From assembly GCA_902801985.1 (NCBI GenBank), contig CADCKD010000005.1, positions 1 through 64,000 on the forward strand: a stretch of DNA of 64,000 nt. The letters are read 5' to 3'. Both the position numbers and the translations under genes were made by a program. Each line of letters begins with the position of its first letter. Positions within the stretch are counted from its first letter, which is position 1. The notes below the pieces were generated by a model that saw only the letters and a program-made list of their open reading frames with translations, made no database searches and was not told the origin of the DNA. This document shows, piece after piece, positions 16,489 through 25,281 of this stretch. Origin of the DNA: an uncultured bacterium. GTDB lineage: Bacteria; Cyanobacteriota; Vampirovibrionia; Gastranaerophilales; Gastranaerophilaceae.

Positions 16489-17769
16489 ATGAAAAAAATC
16501 GCATTATTGGTCTTTATATGTATATTGTGTGCAGGATGTTTGAATGTGCAGGCGGTAGTTTTGACAAAAGATAATGTCTCAACGACCGCAAAAAGCTATG
16601 CGAGTATGCCTTACGGGAAATATCTGCGTTATTATTTGATTGATGAAGAAAAAATATTTATAACCTTTAAACAGTTATCTGAAGAGGATGACAAAAATTT
16701 TGAAAAAACATTATCTAAAGAAGAAAAACAAGATTATAAATATGTTAAAAAAGTGCAAAAAATTATTGATAAAGGCGATTGGAACGAAGTTTTTTATAAA
16801 TATGCAGATTTTTTCCCTGCCTATATTCAATATTATAATCTGTGTATTGCAAGAAGTAACTGGCATGAGGCATTGAGAGTTCTTGATAAAATAAAAAACA
16901 CTGATATGTATAACCAAATTTTTAGTGCTGATGTTGTTAATTTTGCTAAGGGGGAATTATATTTGAAAGCTAAACAGTATCAGAACGCCCTTGATTATTT
17001 TAAAACATTTGAAGGCTCCGGCAAAGATTCTGTATATGCATATATCGCAACTTGTTATTTCTATTTAGGGGAATATGATTCTGCAATATCTTATATGAAA
17101 AAAATTAAAAATATGACTTACGATAACAAGGAATTGATGTATTCAATTTATATCGAAAGTCAAAATTATACACAAGCGCATAAGTGGGCGCTAGAGCTTA
17201 TAAAAGCAAGATATAGTTATGCTAATTTTATGAAAGCTCAAGCCACTGCACCAAATGATGCTAAAAAACTTCAATACCTTTATCAAGCAAGAAGCTCTAC
17301 TCTAAATGAAAATGAGATTACTTCCGTAAATAAAATGATTGCTGAGCTCGAACAGCAAAAACTCGAAAAACAAATTTCAACTCTTAAACAGTTTATAAAG
17401 GTTCCAAGCTGGTCTGATATTGTGAGCCAGCTGCCTGAAAATATTTCTATAAATGAATTAACGAATAAGCAAGATGAGTTTTATAGAACTGCTAATGAAT
17501 ATCTAATAAAATATAGCGGGCAAAATTTAACTAATGCGTTTAATTCACTAAATCAAGATTTTGTAAATTATGTTCAAACAAAAAAAATTGAATATGCGCA
17601 AGAGCAACAACTAATTCAGCAGCAACAGTATGAAGCTCAACAACAGCAACTTATGTATATTAGACAGATGCAGGCGCAGCAGCAACAACTTGAACATTAC
17701 AGACGAATGCAAAGAATATATTATCTCTCTCGCCCGTATGATGATTTTACTATGTCTCCTTGGTTCTAG
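16489..17769 (+). CDS. Exported TPR-like protein with Gln-rich tail
   Basis: 426-aa protein with an N-terminal export signal (MKKIALLVFICILCAGC, then LNVQA). Cleavage may be after VQA by signal peptidase I; the CAGC could be a lipobox but has Cys rather than Leu at -3. The middle (about 85-270) shows helical repeats of TPR character (NALDYFKTFEGSGK, YIATCYFYLGEYDSA). The C-terminus (about 370-410) is very rich in glutamine, encoded by CAA/CAG runs. It is 3 nt after murJ and probably belongs to that operon, suggesting an envelope role. Its TAG stop is joined directly to repeat array 2. Confidence 0.75.
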   Translation: MKKIALLVFICILCAGCLNVQAVVLTKDNVSTTAKSYASMPYGKYLRYYLIDEEKIFITFKQLSEEDDKNFEKTLSKEEKQDYKYVKKVQKIIDKGDWNEVFYKYADFFPAYIQYYNLCIARSNWHEALRVLDKIKNTDMYNQIFSADVVNFAKGELYLKAKQYQNALDYFKTFEGSGKDSVYAYIATCYFYLGEYDSAISYMKKIKNMTYDNKELMYSIYIESQNYTQAHKWALELIKARYSYANFMKAQATAPNDAKKLQYLYQARSSTLNENEITSVNKMIAELEQQKLEKQISTLKQFIKVPSWSDIVSQLPENISINELTNKQDEFYRTANEYLIKYSGQNLTNAFNSLNQDFVNYVQTKKIEYAQEQQLIQQQQYEAQQQQLMYIRQMQAQQQQLEHYRRMQRIYYLSRPYDDFTMSPWF

Positions 17770-18053
17770 GGGGTAAATGTATATTACCAATGGTTGCGCG
17801 AGGTTCTTCTATGGTTGCGCAAAGGGGGGGGGTAAATATTGCTACCAACGGTTGCGCGAGGTTCTTCTATGGTTGCGCAAAAGGGGGGTAAATGTATTCA
17901 AGATCGGTTGTGTGTGTTGGGGTAAATGTTGTTTATGTTTTTGCGTATCTGTTTCCTCTGTCATTGCGAGCGGGGGTAAATGTTGTAGTCAATGATTGCG
18001 TAAAATTTATATGTCATTGCGAGCGGGAGCGAAGCAATCCAGCTGTTTTGAAT
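17767..18053. repeat. G-run/GTAAAT tandem repeat array 2
   Basis: Five units with G-runs of 5, 9, 6, 4 and 5 followed by GTAAAT. The first two end in GGTTGCGCAA; the last two end in GTCATTGCGAGC, so units fuse into the palindromic module GTCATTGCGAGC..GAAGCAATCC (18013-18040). The array starts at the TAG stop of the upstream gene. Frames that cross it give only short Gly/Val/Cys-rich peptides disrupted by G-run length, so no gene is called. Confidence 0.85.
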
Positions 18054-18229
18054 CCTTTTGTTCTACCTAGATTGCCGCGTCGTCACTACCGTTCCTCCTC
18101 GCAATGACGACCCTCCCCCACCCAGTCTCCCCCTTAGGGGAGAAGTAATGTCATACTTCATTCCTACTCCACCCCTCTTAATTTTCAGTGTAGGTAATAT
18201 CGTTAATAGAAAAATTATTATTTTAATGC
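18054..18229. repeat. Palindromic intergenic repeats after array 2
   Basis: An inverted half of the ATTGCGAG module occurs at 18092-18109 (CCTCCTCGCAATGACG), opposing the copy at 18013. A further CCCCCTTAGGGGAG palindrome lies at 18129-18145. The rest is AT-rich leader sequence before the next gene; nothing else was recognised. Confidence 0.55.
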
Positions 18230-18241
18230 TTTAATATTTAT

Positions 18242-18598
18242 ATGAAAGTTTTTAGAGTTATACACGATTATATAAATGAACATTTTAAAAGAAATACCCC
18301 GGCTATTGATGATGTTATGGACGTTTCGGATGCTGTTGATATGTATACATATAATGATTACGAATCGAGTAATCCGATGCGTATAGATTTTTGGCAAAAT
18401 CAAATTGACCAAATTGAAAATAAAATGCTAAGACAGACTGCCGGCGCAGCGCAAAATATAGGTGCAGAAGTGATGTCAGCGTATACAAATCCGTATTATA
18501 TACCTCATAAGATAATAAATATTCCAAAAGATTACAAAAATGTTGTAGAAACATATAAAAAGTACTCAGATGTGCAAGAAAAAAAGACCGGCAATTAG
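18242..18598 (+). CDS. Hypothetical small protein
   Basis: 118-aa soluble protein with no recognised domain. The N-terminus is MKVFRVIHDYINEHFKR, followed by an acidic stretch (AIDDVMDVSDAVD) and a C-terminal Lys/Tyr-rich helix. A TTTAAT -10-like box ends exactly 6 nt before the ATG and no Shine-Dalgarno is seen, so it belongs to the predicted leaderless set. Its stop codon lies inside a strong terminator (18581-18610). The codon pattern fits a real gene. Confidence 0.7.
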   Translation: MKVFRVIHDYINEHFKRNTPAIDDVMDVSDAVDMYTYNDYESSNPMRIDFWQNQIDQIENKMLRQTAGAAQNIGAEVMSAYTNPYYIPHKIINIPKDYKNVVETYKKYSDVQEKKTGN

Positions 18599-18610
18599 CC
18601 GGTCTTTTTT
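18581..18610. terminator. Bidirectional terminator
   Basis: GACCGGC..GCCGGTC stem with a short AATTA loop, A-run before and T-run after. It serves the small gene on the plus strand and speE converging from the minus strand. Confidence 0.85.
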
Positions 18611-18622
18611 ATACTTTGTTAT

Positions 18623-19492
18623 TTATACATTCGTTTTTGCACAAGTTAATTCTTTTAAGTAATTTGGGAGTGCAAAACGTGCGTTGTGGTATTCTTTATT
18701 ATACATTTTGCAGGTTGGAATAATTTCTTTTGCTCGTTCGTCATTGTAGTATTCTAAAGGTTTAACATCAACCGAACAAAAAGCCCAAGCCCAATATCCG
18801 CCAGGATATGTTGGCATATTTGATGTATAAGTTGAAACAATTGGGAATACTCTGTGTAATTGTTCATACATTTTTTTAATTTCGTGGTGATTTGTAACAG
18901 GAGATTCCGATTGAGCCGCCATTATGCCGCCTTTTTTGAGAGAATTTTTGACGTTTGTATAAAATTCATCAGTAAATAAGCCTTCCCCAGGTCCCATTGG
19001 GTCTGTTGAATCGATTAGAATAATGTCATATTCGTCTTTTTTATCTTTGATAAATTCGATTGCGTCTTCGACTTTAATTTCTACTCTTGGATCATCAAGA
19101 GCACAAGACACACTTGGCAAGAATTTTTTTGAAACATCGATAACCATTCCGTCTATTTCGCAAAGTACAACTTTTTCTACTGTTTTATGTTTCAGTACTT
19201 CTCTGACTGTTCCGCCGTCGCCCCCGCCGATTACTAAAACAGATTTTGGACAAGGGTGCTGCATCATTGGAATGTGCGCTATCATTTCGTGGTAATGATA
19301 TTCGTCCCCTTCTGTTACCATCATTAAATCATCAAGTGTTAAAACTCTGCCTAAGCTTGAATCAGATTCAAACACTTCAACCTTTTGAAACGGTGAATTA
19401 TCAGAAAAAAGTACTTCTTTTGCTTTTATAACCAAGCCAAAACCTTGCGGTGTAATCTCGTGATAGTAACCGTTCTCTATTCCGTTTTTCAT
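18623..19492 (-). CDS. speE: Spermidine synthase (polyamine aminopropyltransferase)
   Basis: 289-aa cytosolic enzyme that moves an aminopropyl group from decarboxylated SAM to putrescine. The nucleotide-binding glycine loop VIGGGDGGTVRE, the acidic polyamine site DSTDPMGPGEGLF and the N-terminal Y.HE region match the family, and length is normal. ATG at 19492 is chosen because an ATG slightly upstream runs into a stop after two codons; AAAGGG lies 10-12 nt before it. It follows the methyltransferase gene by 27 nt on the same strand. SpeA/SpeD are not in the window. Confidence 0.93.
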   Translation of the reverse strand: MKNGIENGYYHEITPQGFGLVIKAKEVLFSDNSPFQKVEVFESDSSLGRVLTLDDLMMVTEGDEYHYHEMIAHIPMMQHPCPKSVLVIGGGDGGTVREVLKHKTVEKVVLCEIDGMVIDVSKKFLPSVSCALDDPRVEIKVEDAIEFIKDKKDEYDIILIDSTDPMGPGEGLFTDEFYTNVKNSLKKGGIMAAQSESPVTNHHEIKKMYEQLHRVFPIVSTYTSNMPTYPGGYWAWAFCSVDVKPLEYYNDERAKEIIPTCKMYNKEYHNARFALPNYLKELTCAKTNV

Positions 19493-19519
19493 TCTTTCAT
19501 TTTCCCTTTCTATTTGTAG

Positions 19520-20398
19520 TTACGGCTTTTGGAAAACGAAAATATATTCATGGTTAAATATACTAAAACCGCCTGCTAAAGCTCTATAACGCCATAAATT
19601 AGCGGTTCTTCCTTTTCCTCTTTCGTTGCCTTGAATGTCTTTTACTATTGTAGATTTTAACACAAACCCAAGTTTTCGCATACGGTTCATGCATTCAAAA
19701 CCAAGAGGTTGAACTTCGGAATTTTTATAACTATCGCCAATAATTAAACAAGCAAAACGACCACGCTCTAATAGGTCATAACCATGTTTTGCTACTTTTT
19801 CAAACATATCATAAAATTCTTCTGTGGATTCACAATTTGATAAGTCTTCTTTTTTATCGGAAAAACGTATAATATCATCATAAGGCGGGTGAAGCATCAA
19901 AAATTGTGCTTTTTCTTCGCCCATAATTTCAAGTCTTGCTTTAACTTTTTCTGCGGCTTCATCGCTTGTAGAATCTCCGCAGATAATATTAACATCTGTA
20001 ACCAGTTGTTTTGAAGTAAATTTTTGAGAAACACTGTCAACCAAATCTTGTTTCAACTCTACTCCAATGCAGCGTCTGTTCATATTGATTGCTTCAATGC
20101 CGGAAGTACCCGAACCAAAAAACATATCAAGAACAATATCGTTTTTCTTGGTATATCGTTCATACATTTGCTGTGCAATTTGAGGAATATAATTGCCGTG
20201 ATACTCGTTAGAATGCCCATGCTCTTTTAATCTTGAAGGAAACAACCATAATGAACTTGTTAAAACATGTGCATAATCTTTCCAACGTTTAAGATTAATA
20301 TCGCTATATTTGGTTGTTTTAACCTCAGGTTGTTTGACAACCTGTAAATCTGCTTTTTTTGTCGGTTTTAACTTAGTATTTCCTGCAAGTTTAGGCAT
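19520..20398 (-). CDS. Site-specific DNA methyltransferase
   Basis: 292-aa SAM-dependent amino-methyltransferase. Motif I (LDMFFGSGTSG, about residue 92) comes before motif IV HPPYDD (about 170), the order of the alpha or gamma groups. HPPY in place of the common DPPY/SPPY is a noticeable variant. Target base is adenine N6 or cytosine N4; the site cannot be read. The start is moved to 20398 (MPKLAGNTKLK) because GGGAGG lies four bases upstream; the longer frame from 20443 lacks such a site. No restriction gene lies nearby, so it looks like an orphan methylase, perhaps regulatory, or less likely an RNA methylase. Confidence 0.82.
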   Translation of the reverse strand: MPKLAGNTKLKPTKKADLQVVKQPEVKTTKYSDINLKRWKDYAHVLTSSLWLFPSRLKEHGHSNEYHGNYIPQIAQQMYERYTKKNDIVLDMFFGSGTSGIEAINMNRRCIGVELKQDLVDSVSQKFTSKQLVTDVNIICGDSTSDEAAEKVKARLEIMGEEKAQFLMLHPPYDDIIRFSDKKEDLSNCESTEEFYDMFEKVAKHGYDLLERGRFACLIIGDSYKNSEVQPLGFECMNRMRKLGFVLKSTIVKDIQGNERGKGRTANLWRYRALAGGFSIFNHEYIFVFQKP

Positions 20399-20507
20399 TT
20401 TTCCTCCCATATATTTACTAAATAATCTTATAAAATTCATCATGATTTGTAATCAAACATTTATATGATTTTGTGCTATCATTTGTATAGATTGAGGGAT
20501 TGATGTT

Positions 20508-22286
20508 ATGGGCAGAATTAAACAGTTATCTAAGCATCTTATAAATCAAATAGCTGCAGGTGAGGTTATTGAACGTCCTGCATCTGTTGTAAAAGAATTA
20601 ACAGAAAATTCAATTGATGCAGGAGCAACAAAAGTTAGTATTGATATTACTAATGATTGCAGGGATATAAGGATTGCTGATAACGGTTCAGGGATTCATC
20701 CTGAGGATATTGTTTTGGCTTTTTCAAAACATGCGACAAGTAAAATTCAAGAAGATGCTGATTTGTTTGACATCCATACTTTTGGTTTTAGGGGGGAAGC
20801 TCTTGCAAGTATAATCTCTATCTCAAAAGTTACTTGTACTACAAGAACTAAAGATTTTGAAACCGGTACAAAAGTAATTTGTGAAAATTCTGAAGTAAAA
20901 CAAGTTGAAACAGGATGTGCTGTGGGTACAATTATGGAAGTTCGTGATTTATTCTATAATTTGCCTGTGCGTCTTAAATTTTTGAAAAGCTCAAATACAG
21001 AGTTTTCTTATATTCAGGAAATTGTTCAGGCTATTGCGCTTTCGCATCCCGAAGTTTCAATTGAATTAAAAAAATACGGTAAAACAGTTTTAAAAACAAC
21101 AGGTCAAAATAATCTTAATCAAACAATAAAAGAGGTTTATTCATCTGATGTCACTCAAAATTTAAAAGAAGTATTAAAAACGGATGAAATTTCAGGCCTG
21201 AAAATTAGCGGTTACGTAAGCACTCCTGACTATACACGCTCAAGTAAGAAGAGTTATCACACTTATATAAATTCAAGAAGTGTCAAGTGTCCTGTATTTC
21301 AAAAAGCTATTGATATGGTGTATAAAACACTTACCGCAAATAATAAGTACCCATTTATTGTCTTAAATCTTGAAATCCCACCTCATGATGTTGATGTAAA
21401 TGTTCATCCGACTAAAAAAGAAGTCAGGTACAAAAATCCGAACCAAATTTTTAATTTTATATATTCTGCTATAGAAGGCGGGCTTTCAAATTATGTGGAA
21501 AAGACAAGGGAAAATGTATATAAATTTACTAAACCCGAGTACATTCAAGAGCCGGTGGTACAAAATAATTCAGTAATTGAATTCCCAAAGTCTGCAGATG
21601 ATGTTTATATTGATGAAAAGAATGATACCGTTTATATTCCGAGTGAAAAATTTGAAAATACTTCAATAAATGTGACAACATCAAGCCCACAACAACAGCA
21701 AATGTTCACACAGGTTGAACAAGCAGAAGATAATCCAGACAAAATCATCGGTCAGTATCATAATACATACATCTTGATAGAGGTAGAAGACGGGCTTGAA
21801 ATAGTTGATCAGCACATTGCAGAAGAACGATACAACTATGAAAAACTTCAAAATGATACGAATATAATTTCTCAAATGCTTTTTGTTTCGGATGTTATTG
21901 AGGTTTCATCTTCCGAGGCCGAGCTTATAAAAGAAAATCTTGATAAATTTGAAAAATTTGGCTACGGTATTGAGTTTTTAAAAGAAAATGAATTGATATT
22001 CAGAAAAGTTCCTCAAATTCTCGCAAAAGTTAATCCAAAAGAGATTATGGCTGATATTTTGCAAAACATTGAGGGGGATATTGATAATATGGAAGAAAAT
22101 ATCCTCAAAACTACTGCTTGTAAGGCCTCCGTGAAGGCTAATACCCCGTTATCAATTTGGCAGATGCAAGAAATTATTAAAAAATGGCGTACAACAAAAA
22201 TGCCGTACACTTGCCCTCACGGACGCCCGATTAGTCATATTATTCCGCACAAAGAGCTTGCTGCGTTTTTTGATAGGGCTAAATAA
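20508..22286 (+). CDS. mutL: DNA mismatch repair protein MutL
   Basis: 592-aa GHKL ATPase that couples mismatch recognition by MutS to strand processing. N-terminal motifs are clear: ELTENSIDAGA (about 30-40), DNGSGI (about 62) and FGFRGEAL (about 94), then the transducer domain with VDVNVHPTKKEVR. The C-terminal dimerisation domain has the region KACKASVKANTPLS and a closing CPHGRPISH. A linker of about 90 Gln/Asn/Ser-rich residues joins the halves. A ribosome-binding GAGGGA is present. A strong terminator follows the stop, so it is probably a single-gene unit divergent from the methyltransferase. Confidence 0.96.
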   Translation: MGRIKQLSKHLINQIAAGEVIERPASVVKELTENSIDAGATKVSIDITNDCRDIRIADNGSGIHPEDIVLAFSKHATSKIQEDADLFDIHTFGFRGEALASIISISKVTCTTRTKDFETGTKVICENSEVKQVETGCAVGTIMEVRDLFYNLPVRLKFLKSSNTEFSYIQEIVQAIALSHPEVSIELKKYGKTVLKTTGQNNLNQTIKEVYSSDVTQNLKEVLKTDEISGLKISGYVSTPDYTRSSKKSYHTYINSRSVKCPVFQKAIDMVYKTLTANNKYPFIVLNLEIPPHDVDVNVHPTKKEVRYKNPNQIFNFIYSAIEGGLSNYVEKTRENVYKFTKPEYIQEPVVQNNSVIEFPKSADDVYIDEKNDTVYIPSEKFENTSINVTTSSPQQQQMFTQVEQAEDNPDKIIGQYHNTYILIEVEDGLEIVDQHIAEERYNYEKLQNDTNIISQMLFVSDVIEVSSSEAELIKENLDKFEKFGYGIEFLKENELIFRKVPQILAKVNPKEIMADILQNIEGDIDNMEENILKTTACKASVKANTPLSIWQMQEIIKKWRTTKMPYTCPHGRPISHIIPHKELAAFFDRAK

Positions 22287-22293
22287 AATCAAT

Positions 22294-22326
22294 AAAAAAC
22301 GACGATTTAGAATAATCGTCGTTTTT
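22294..22326. terminator. Bidirectional terminator
   Basis: AAAAACGACGATT / AATCGTCGTTTTT stem between convergent mutL and fabF. Confidence 0.85.
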
Positions 22327-22343
22327 GCATTATGTTACTTATT

Positions 22344-23597
22344 CTATACTTCTTTAAATACTAAAGTTGTATTGTGCCCGCCAAAACCGAAAGAGTTTGA
22401 AAGCGCTGCGCGAACTTTCTTCTCTCTCATTTTGTGCGGTACATAATCAAGGTTTGCAACGTGTTCATCCTGATGATCAAGGTTGATTGTCGGAGGAACT
22501 TTGCCGTCTGTGATTGTTTTTACGCAAACAATAGCTTCAATAGCACCTGTTGCGCCAAGCATATGGCCATGCATACTCTTTGTTGAAGATACAAGCAAGT
22601 TCGGATTTTTTTCTTTATCACCAAAAATTTGGGCAATCGCTTGTGATTCAGCCATATCACCAAGCCCTGTACTTGTTCCGTGAGGGTTAATATAATCAAT
22701 ATCCTCAGGTTTTAATTCAGCATCTTTCAATGCAAATTCCATTGCTTTTAATGCGCCTTTACCTTCAGGGTCCGGAGCAACTATATCGTGAGCATCGGCA
22801 GTTTGACCGTAGCCTGCGATTTCTGCATATATCTTTGCTCCTCTTGCTTTTGCATGTTCGTATTCTTCCAATACCAAAACTGCTGCACCTTCACCCATTA
22901 CAAAACCGTCTCTGTCTACATCATAAGGACGTGATGCTTTTTGAGGCTCATCATTTCTTTTTGAAAGTGCTCTGCAAGCGGTAAACGCACCTATACCTAA
23001 AGTTGTTATTGTTGCTTCGCAGCCGCCTGCAATCATTACATCAGCATCTCCATATTGAATGCTTCTGAACGCGTCACCGATAGAATGTGTGCCTGTTGCA
23101 CAAGCTGATACAACAACTTTATTGACACCTTTATAACCATGTTTAATAGAAATACGGCCTGATGCCATATCTACAATTAACATCGGAACCGTGAAAGGTG
23201 AAGCTTTTGTTGGACCTCTTTCTATCATTATCATGTGATTTTTTTCAAATGTATTAAACCCGCCGGCAGCTGAACTTACGATAACACCAATCCTGTATGG
23301 GTCAATGTTTGCTTCGTCAATCCCGGAATCTGCAATAGCTTCATCTGCTGCTACCACTGCAAATTGGGTAAATCTATCCATTCTTTTTGCTTCTTTTGGG
23401 TCTATGTATTGTTCAGGGTCAAAATCTTTATCTTTAATCTCTGCAGCTATTTTTACGGTTTGTTTTTCTGTATCCATTCTTTCGATTGTAGAAATACCGC
23501 TTTTACCTGCAAGCATGTTAGCCCAAAATTTGTCTACGCCTATACCGCAAGGTGTAACTGCTCCCAATCCTGTTATTACTACTCTTCTTTTTGTCAT
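22344..23597 (-). CDS. fabF: 3-oxoacyl-ACP synthase II
   Basis: 417-aa condensing enzyme of fatty-acid elongation, joining malonyl-ACP to the growing acyl-ACP. The Cys-His-His triad is visible: active cysteine in VSACATGTH (near C166), HGTSTGLGD and STKSMHGHMLGATG. The start is moved to 23597 (MTKRRVVITGLG) because AAGGA lies seven bases upstream; the frame begins 18 nt earlier but without a good site. It lies downstream of acpP on the same strand with a repeat and hairpin between them. Confidence 0.96.
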   Translation of the reverse strand: MTKRRVVITGLGAVTPCGIGVDKFWANMLAGKSGISTIERMDTEKQTVKIAAEIKDKDFDPEQYIDPKEAKRMDRFTQFAVVAADEAIADSGIDEANIDPYRIGVIVSSAAGGFNTFEKNHMIMIERGPTKASPFTVPMLIVDMASGRISIKHGYKGVNKVVVSACATGTHSIGDAFRSIQYGDADVMIAGGCEATITTLGIGAFTACRALSKRNDEPQKASRPYDVDRDGFVMGEGAAVLVLEEYEHAKARGAKIYAEIAGYGQTADAHDIVAPDPEGKGALKAMEFALKDAELKPEDIDYINPHGTSTGLGDMAESQAIAQIFGDKEKNPNLLVSSTKSMHGHMLGATGAIEAIVCVKTITDGKVPPTINLDHQDEHVANLDYVPHKMREKKVRAALSNSFGFGGHNTTLVFKEV

Positions 23598-23627
23598 TGT
23601 TATTTCCTTATTCATATTGTTAGTAGG

Positions 23628-23764
23628 ATAAGTTTGATAAGTTCGATAGGTTTGATAAGTGCTTTACAAATATACTAAATTTATTTGCGAATAAATAACG
23701 CATAAATAACTTAAAGAAACTGATCCTACTTATTTTACTTATTCTACTTATCAAACTTTATAAT
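23628..23764. repeat. Inverted arms of 10-nt repeats, second copy
   Basis: The left arm (23628-23662) reads as GATAAGTTTGATAAGTTCGA-type repeats; the right arm (23724-23762) has CCTACTTATTTTACTTATTC-type complements and ends ACTTATCAAACTTTATAA, the same ending as the element at 8029-8168. The middle is AT-rich in both. It sits between acpP and fabF. Confidence 0.6.
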
Positions 23765-23768
23765 ACTA

Positions 23769-23804
23769 ATACGGGAGCGAAACGAACCCGTCCCACTCCC
23801 GTAT
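23769..23804 (-). terminator. Hairpin downstream of acpP
   Basis: ATACGGGAG / CTCCCGTAT with an inner GGGACGGGTT/AACCCGTCCC-type segment. It lies 28 nt beyond the acpP stop, lacks a long T-run, and may be a processing or partial termination site that lets acpP exceed fabF in amount. Confidence 0.5.
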
Positions 23805-23831
23805 TTATAAAATTCAATTTTAAAAACTCAA

Positions 23832-24068
23832 TTAGTGAGACAATTTGCTGTCAATGTATGATACAGCATCTTGAACTGTTTGAATTTTTTCTGCGTCTTC
23901 ATCTGGGATTTCGCATTTGAATTCTTCTTCTAAAGCCATAACTAGTTCAACTGTGTCTAATGAATCTGCACCTAAATCATCTGTGAAACGTGCTTCAGGT
24001 GTAACTAATTTTTCATCTACGCTTAATTGATCTACTACAACTTTTTTTACTGTGTCTAATGTACTCAT
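23832..24068 (-). CDS. acpP: Acyl carrier protein
   Basis: 78-aa acidic four-helix carrier that holds acyl chains on a phosphopantetheine arm. The modification site is Ser36 in [10 protein letters not shown]. Length and charge are typical. Upstream on the minus strand is a Shine-Dalgarno AGAGGAAAAAAAAAG. It lies with fabF downstream and fabG, fabD further upstream, all on this strand, but plus-strand genes interrupt the series. Confidence 0.97.
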   Translation of the reverse strand: MSTLDTVKKVVVDQLSVDEKLVTPEARFTDDLGADSLDTVELVMALEEEFKCEIPDEDAEKIQTVQDAVSYIDSKLSH

Positions 24069-24266
24069 CTTTTTTTTTCCTCTTTTTAATTTAATACGTA
24101 TTTATAATACTATTCTTCTATAATTATATTTGTAGAAAAAAAATTTGCAAGAAATTTACATTACGTACATACTTTTGTTAATAAAGTTTAATATATATGA
24201 CAAAAATATTTATTTTGCGATTTAATATGTATTATCTGTATCAATTTATAAATTAAGGTGTTTATT

Positions 24267-25220
24267 ATGAATGTAAGTCCTATTGGGTTCAGCAATTATA
24301 ATCAGAACTTTGGGAGTTCGCTGCGTGTAGGTATTTTTGTAAAATCTGCAGATGGTTTGTATACGACTTTTGTAAATCCTTCTGTTGATGCGAAAACATA
24401 TAAAAAATTAAATTCCAAAATAGTTGGTTCTCTAAATACTGATTTTATTGAAAATCTAAGAACAACTTTTGGTATAGAAAGAAAAAGTAAAAATAATAAA
24501 ACCTTATCTGCTGTGTACAGAAGATTAATTGAGGATTTGAAAAATATTGATGCGGATTATCGCAGGTTTAACCTTACGCGTTCATTGTATCGAAAACACA
24601 AACTCGGGTATATTGTTACAGGTTCTGATGTTTCTGTTGTTGAAAATATAAAAGGCGTAGGGCAAATAGGACTTGCTAAAACAGATTCTTTGTGGGCGAA
24701 TGGCCATTCTAATAATGCTTATGTTCGTGGGTTTAGCAAATCTGTAAACCAAAATGCAATTCATTATGCGCAAAGTGATGATGTTGTTTTACGTTCAAAA
24801 GATAATAAAGAAATAATGTTAAGGGCTTTTTTCAAAGAAGTTGGTGTTGATAAACGCGGGAACAAAAAATATGCATTAGAGGATTATGAGTTCCACGAAA
24901 ATTCTTCAATGCCGGATTTGCGCCCTGTAAGGGATGCCCATGTTCGCTACAAAAATAGCCGTGCAATTCAAGATGAAATAAGAAAAACTGTTCAATATCA
25001 ATTGAATGCTCTAAGCGGAAAGCGAGTTCATTTTAGTGATTTAGAAGATATTTTGTATCCTAAAAAACAAATAAAAGCTGAATCATCTGTAATTTCAAAG
25101 GATGTAAAAGCTTCAAATCCGCCAGCCCCAAAAGAGATGCAAAAGCATGTAATTCCAAAACAAGTTCCTCCAAAACCCGCAAATGAAGGGAAACAATTAA
25201 CAATTGATTTTGGTGCATAA
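24267..25220 (+). CDS. Hypothetical protein with N-terminal V-x-PI motif
   Basis: 317-aa protein of no recognised family and no signal peptide or membrane span. It begins MNVSPIGFSNYNQNFGSSLR, a pattern shared in outline with the proteins starting at 31513 and 54999 (I/V-x-P-I, an Asn/Tyr/Gln-rich stretch, then F-G or F-T-G). The middle is basic and mixed; the last 60 residues are Pro/Lys/Gln-rich, ending GKQLTIDFGA. The start is moved to 24267 for AAGGTG six bases before ATG. A terminator follows. It sits alone between minus-strand fatty-acid genes. Confidence 0.72.
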   Translation: MNVSPIGFSNYNQNFGSSLRVGIFVKSADGLYTTFVNPSVDAKTYKKLNSKIVGSLNTDFIENLRTTFGIERKSKNNKTLSAVYRRLIEDLKNIDADYRRFNLTRSLYRKHKLGYIVTGSDVSVVENIKGVGQIGLAKTDSLWANGHSNNAYVRGFSKSVNQNAIHYAQSDDVVLRSKDNKEIMLRAFFKEVGVDKRGNKKYALEDYEFHENSSMPDLRPVRDAHVRYKNSRAIQDEIRKTVQYQLNALSGKRVHFSDLEDILYPKKQIKAESSVISKDVKASNPPAPKEMQKHVIPKQVPPKPANEGKQLTIDFGA

Positions 25221-25230
25221 TTTAGAAATA

Positions 25231-25260
25231 AAAAAACGGCTAAATATTTAGCCGTTTTTT
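25231..25260. terminator. Bidirectional terminator
   Basis: AAAAAACGGCTAAA / TTTAGCCGTTTTTT stem between the convergent hypothetical gene and fabG. Confidence 0.85.
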
Positions 25261-25281
25261 ATGTATATATTGATTAAATTT

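Noticed and set aside
17777-18107. Open frames of about 70 aa across array 2
   Set aside because: They encode only repeated Gly-Val-Asn-Val and Cys-rich strings, depend on G-run length, have no ribosome-binding site, and overlap the tandem repeat.
20399-20443. N-terminal MMNFIRLFSKYMGG extension of the methyltransferase
   Set aside because: The GGGAGG site sits inside this stretch, four bases before the ATG at 20398.
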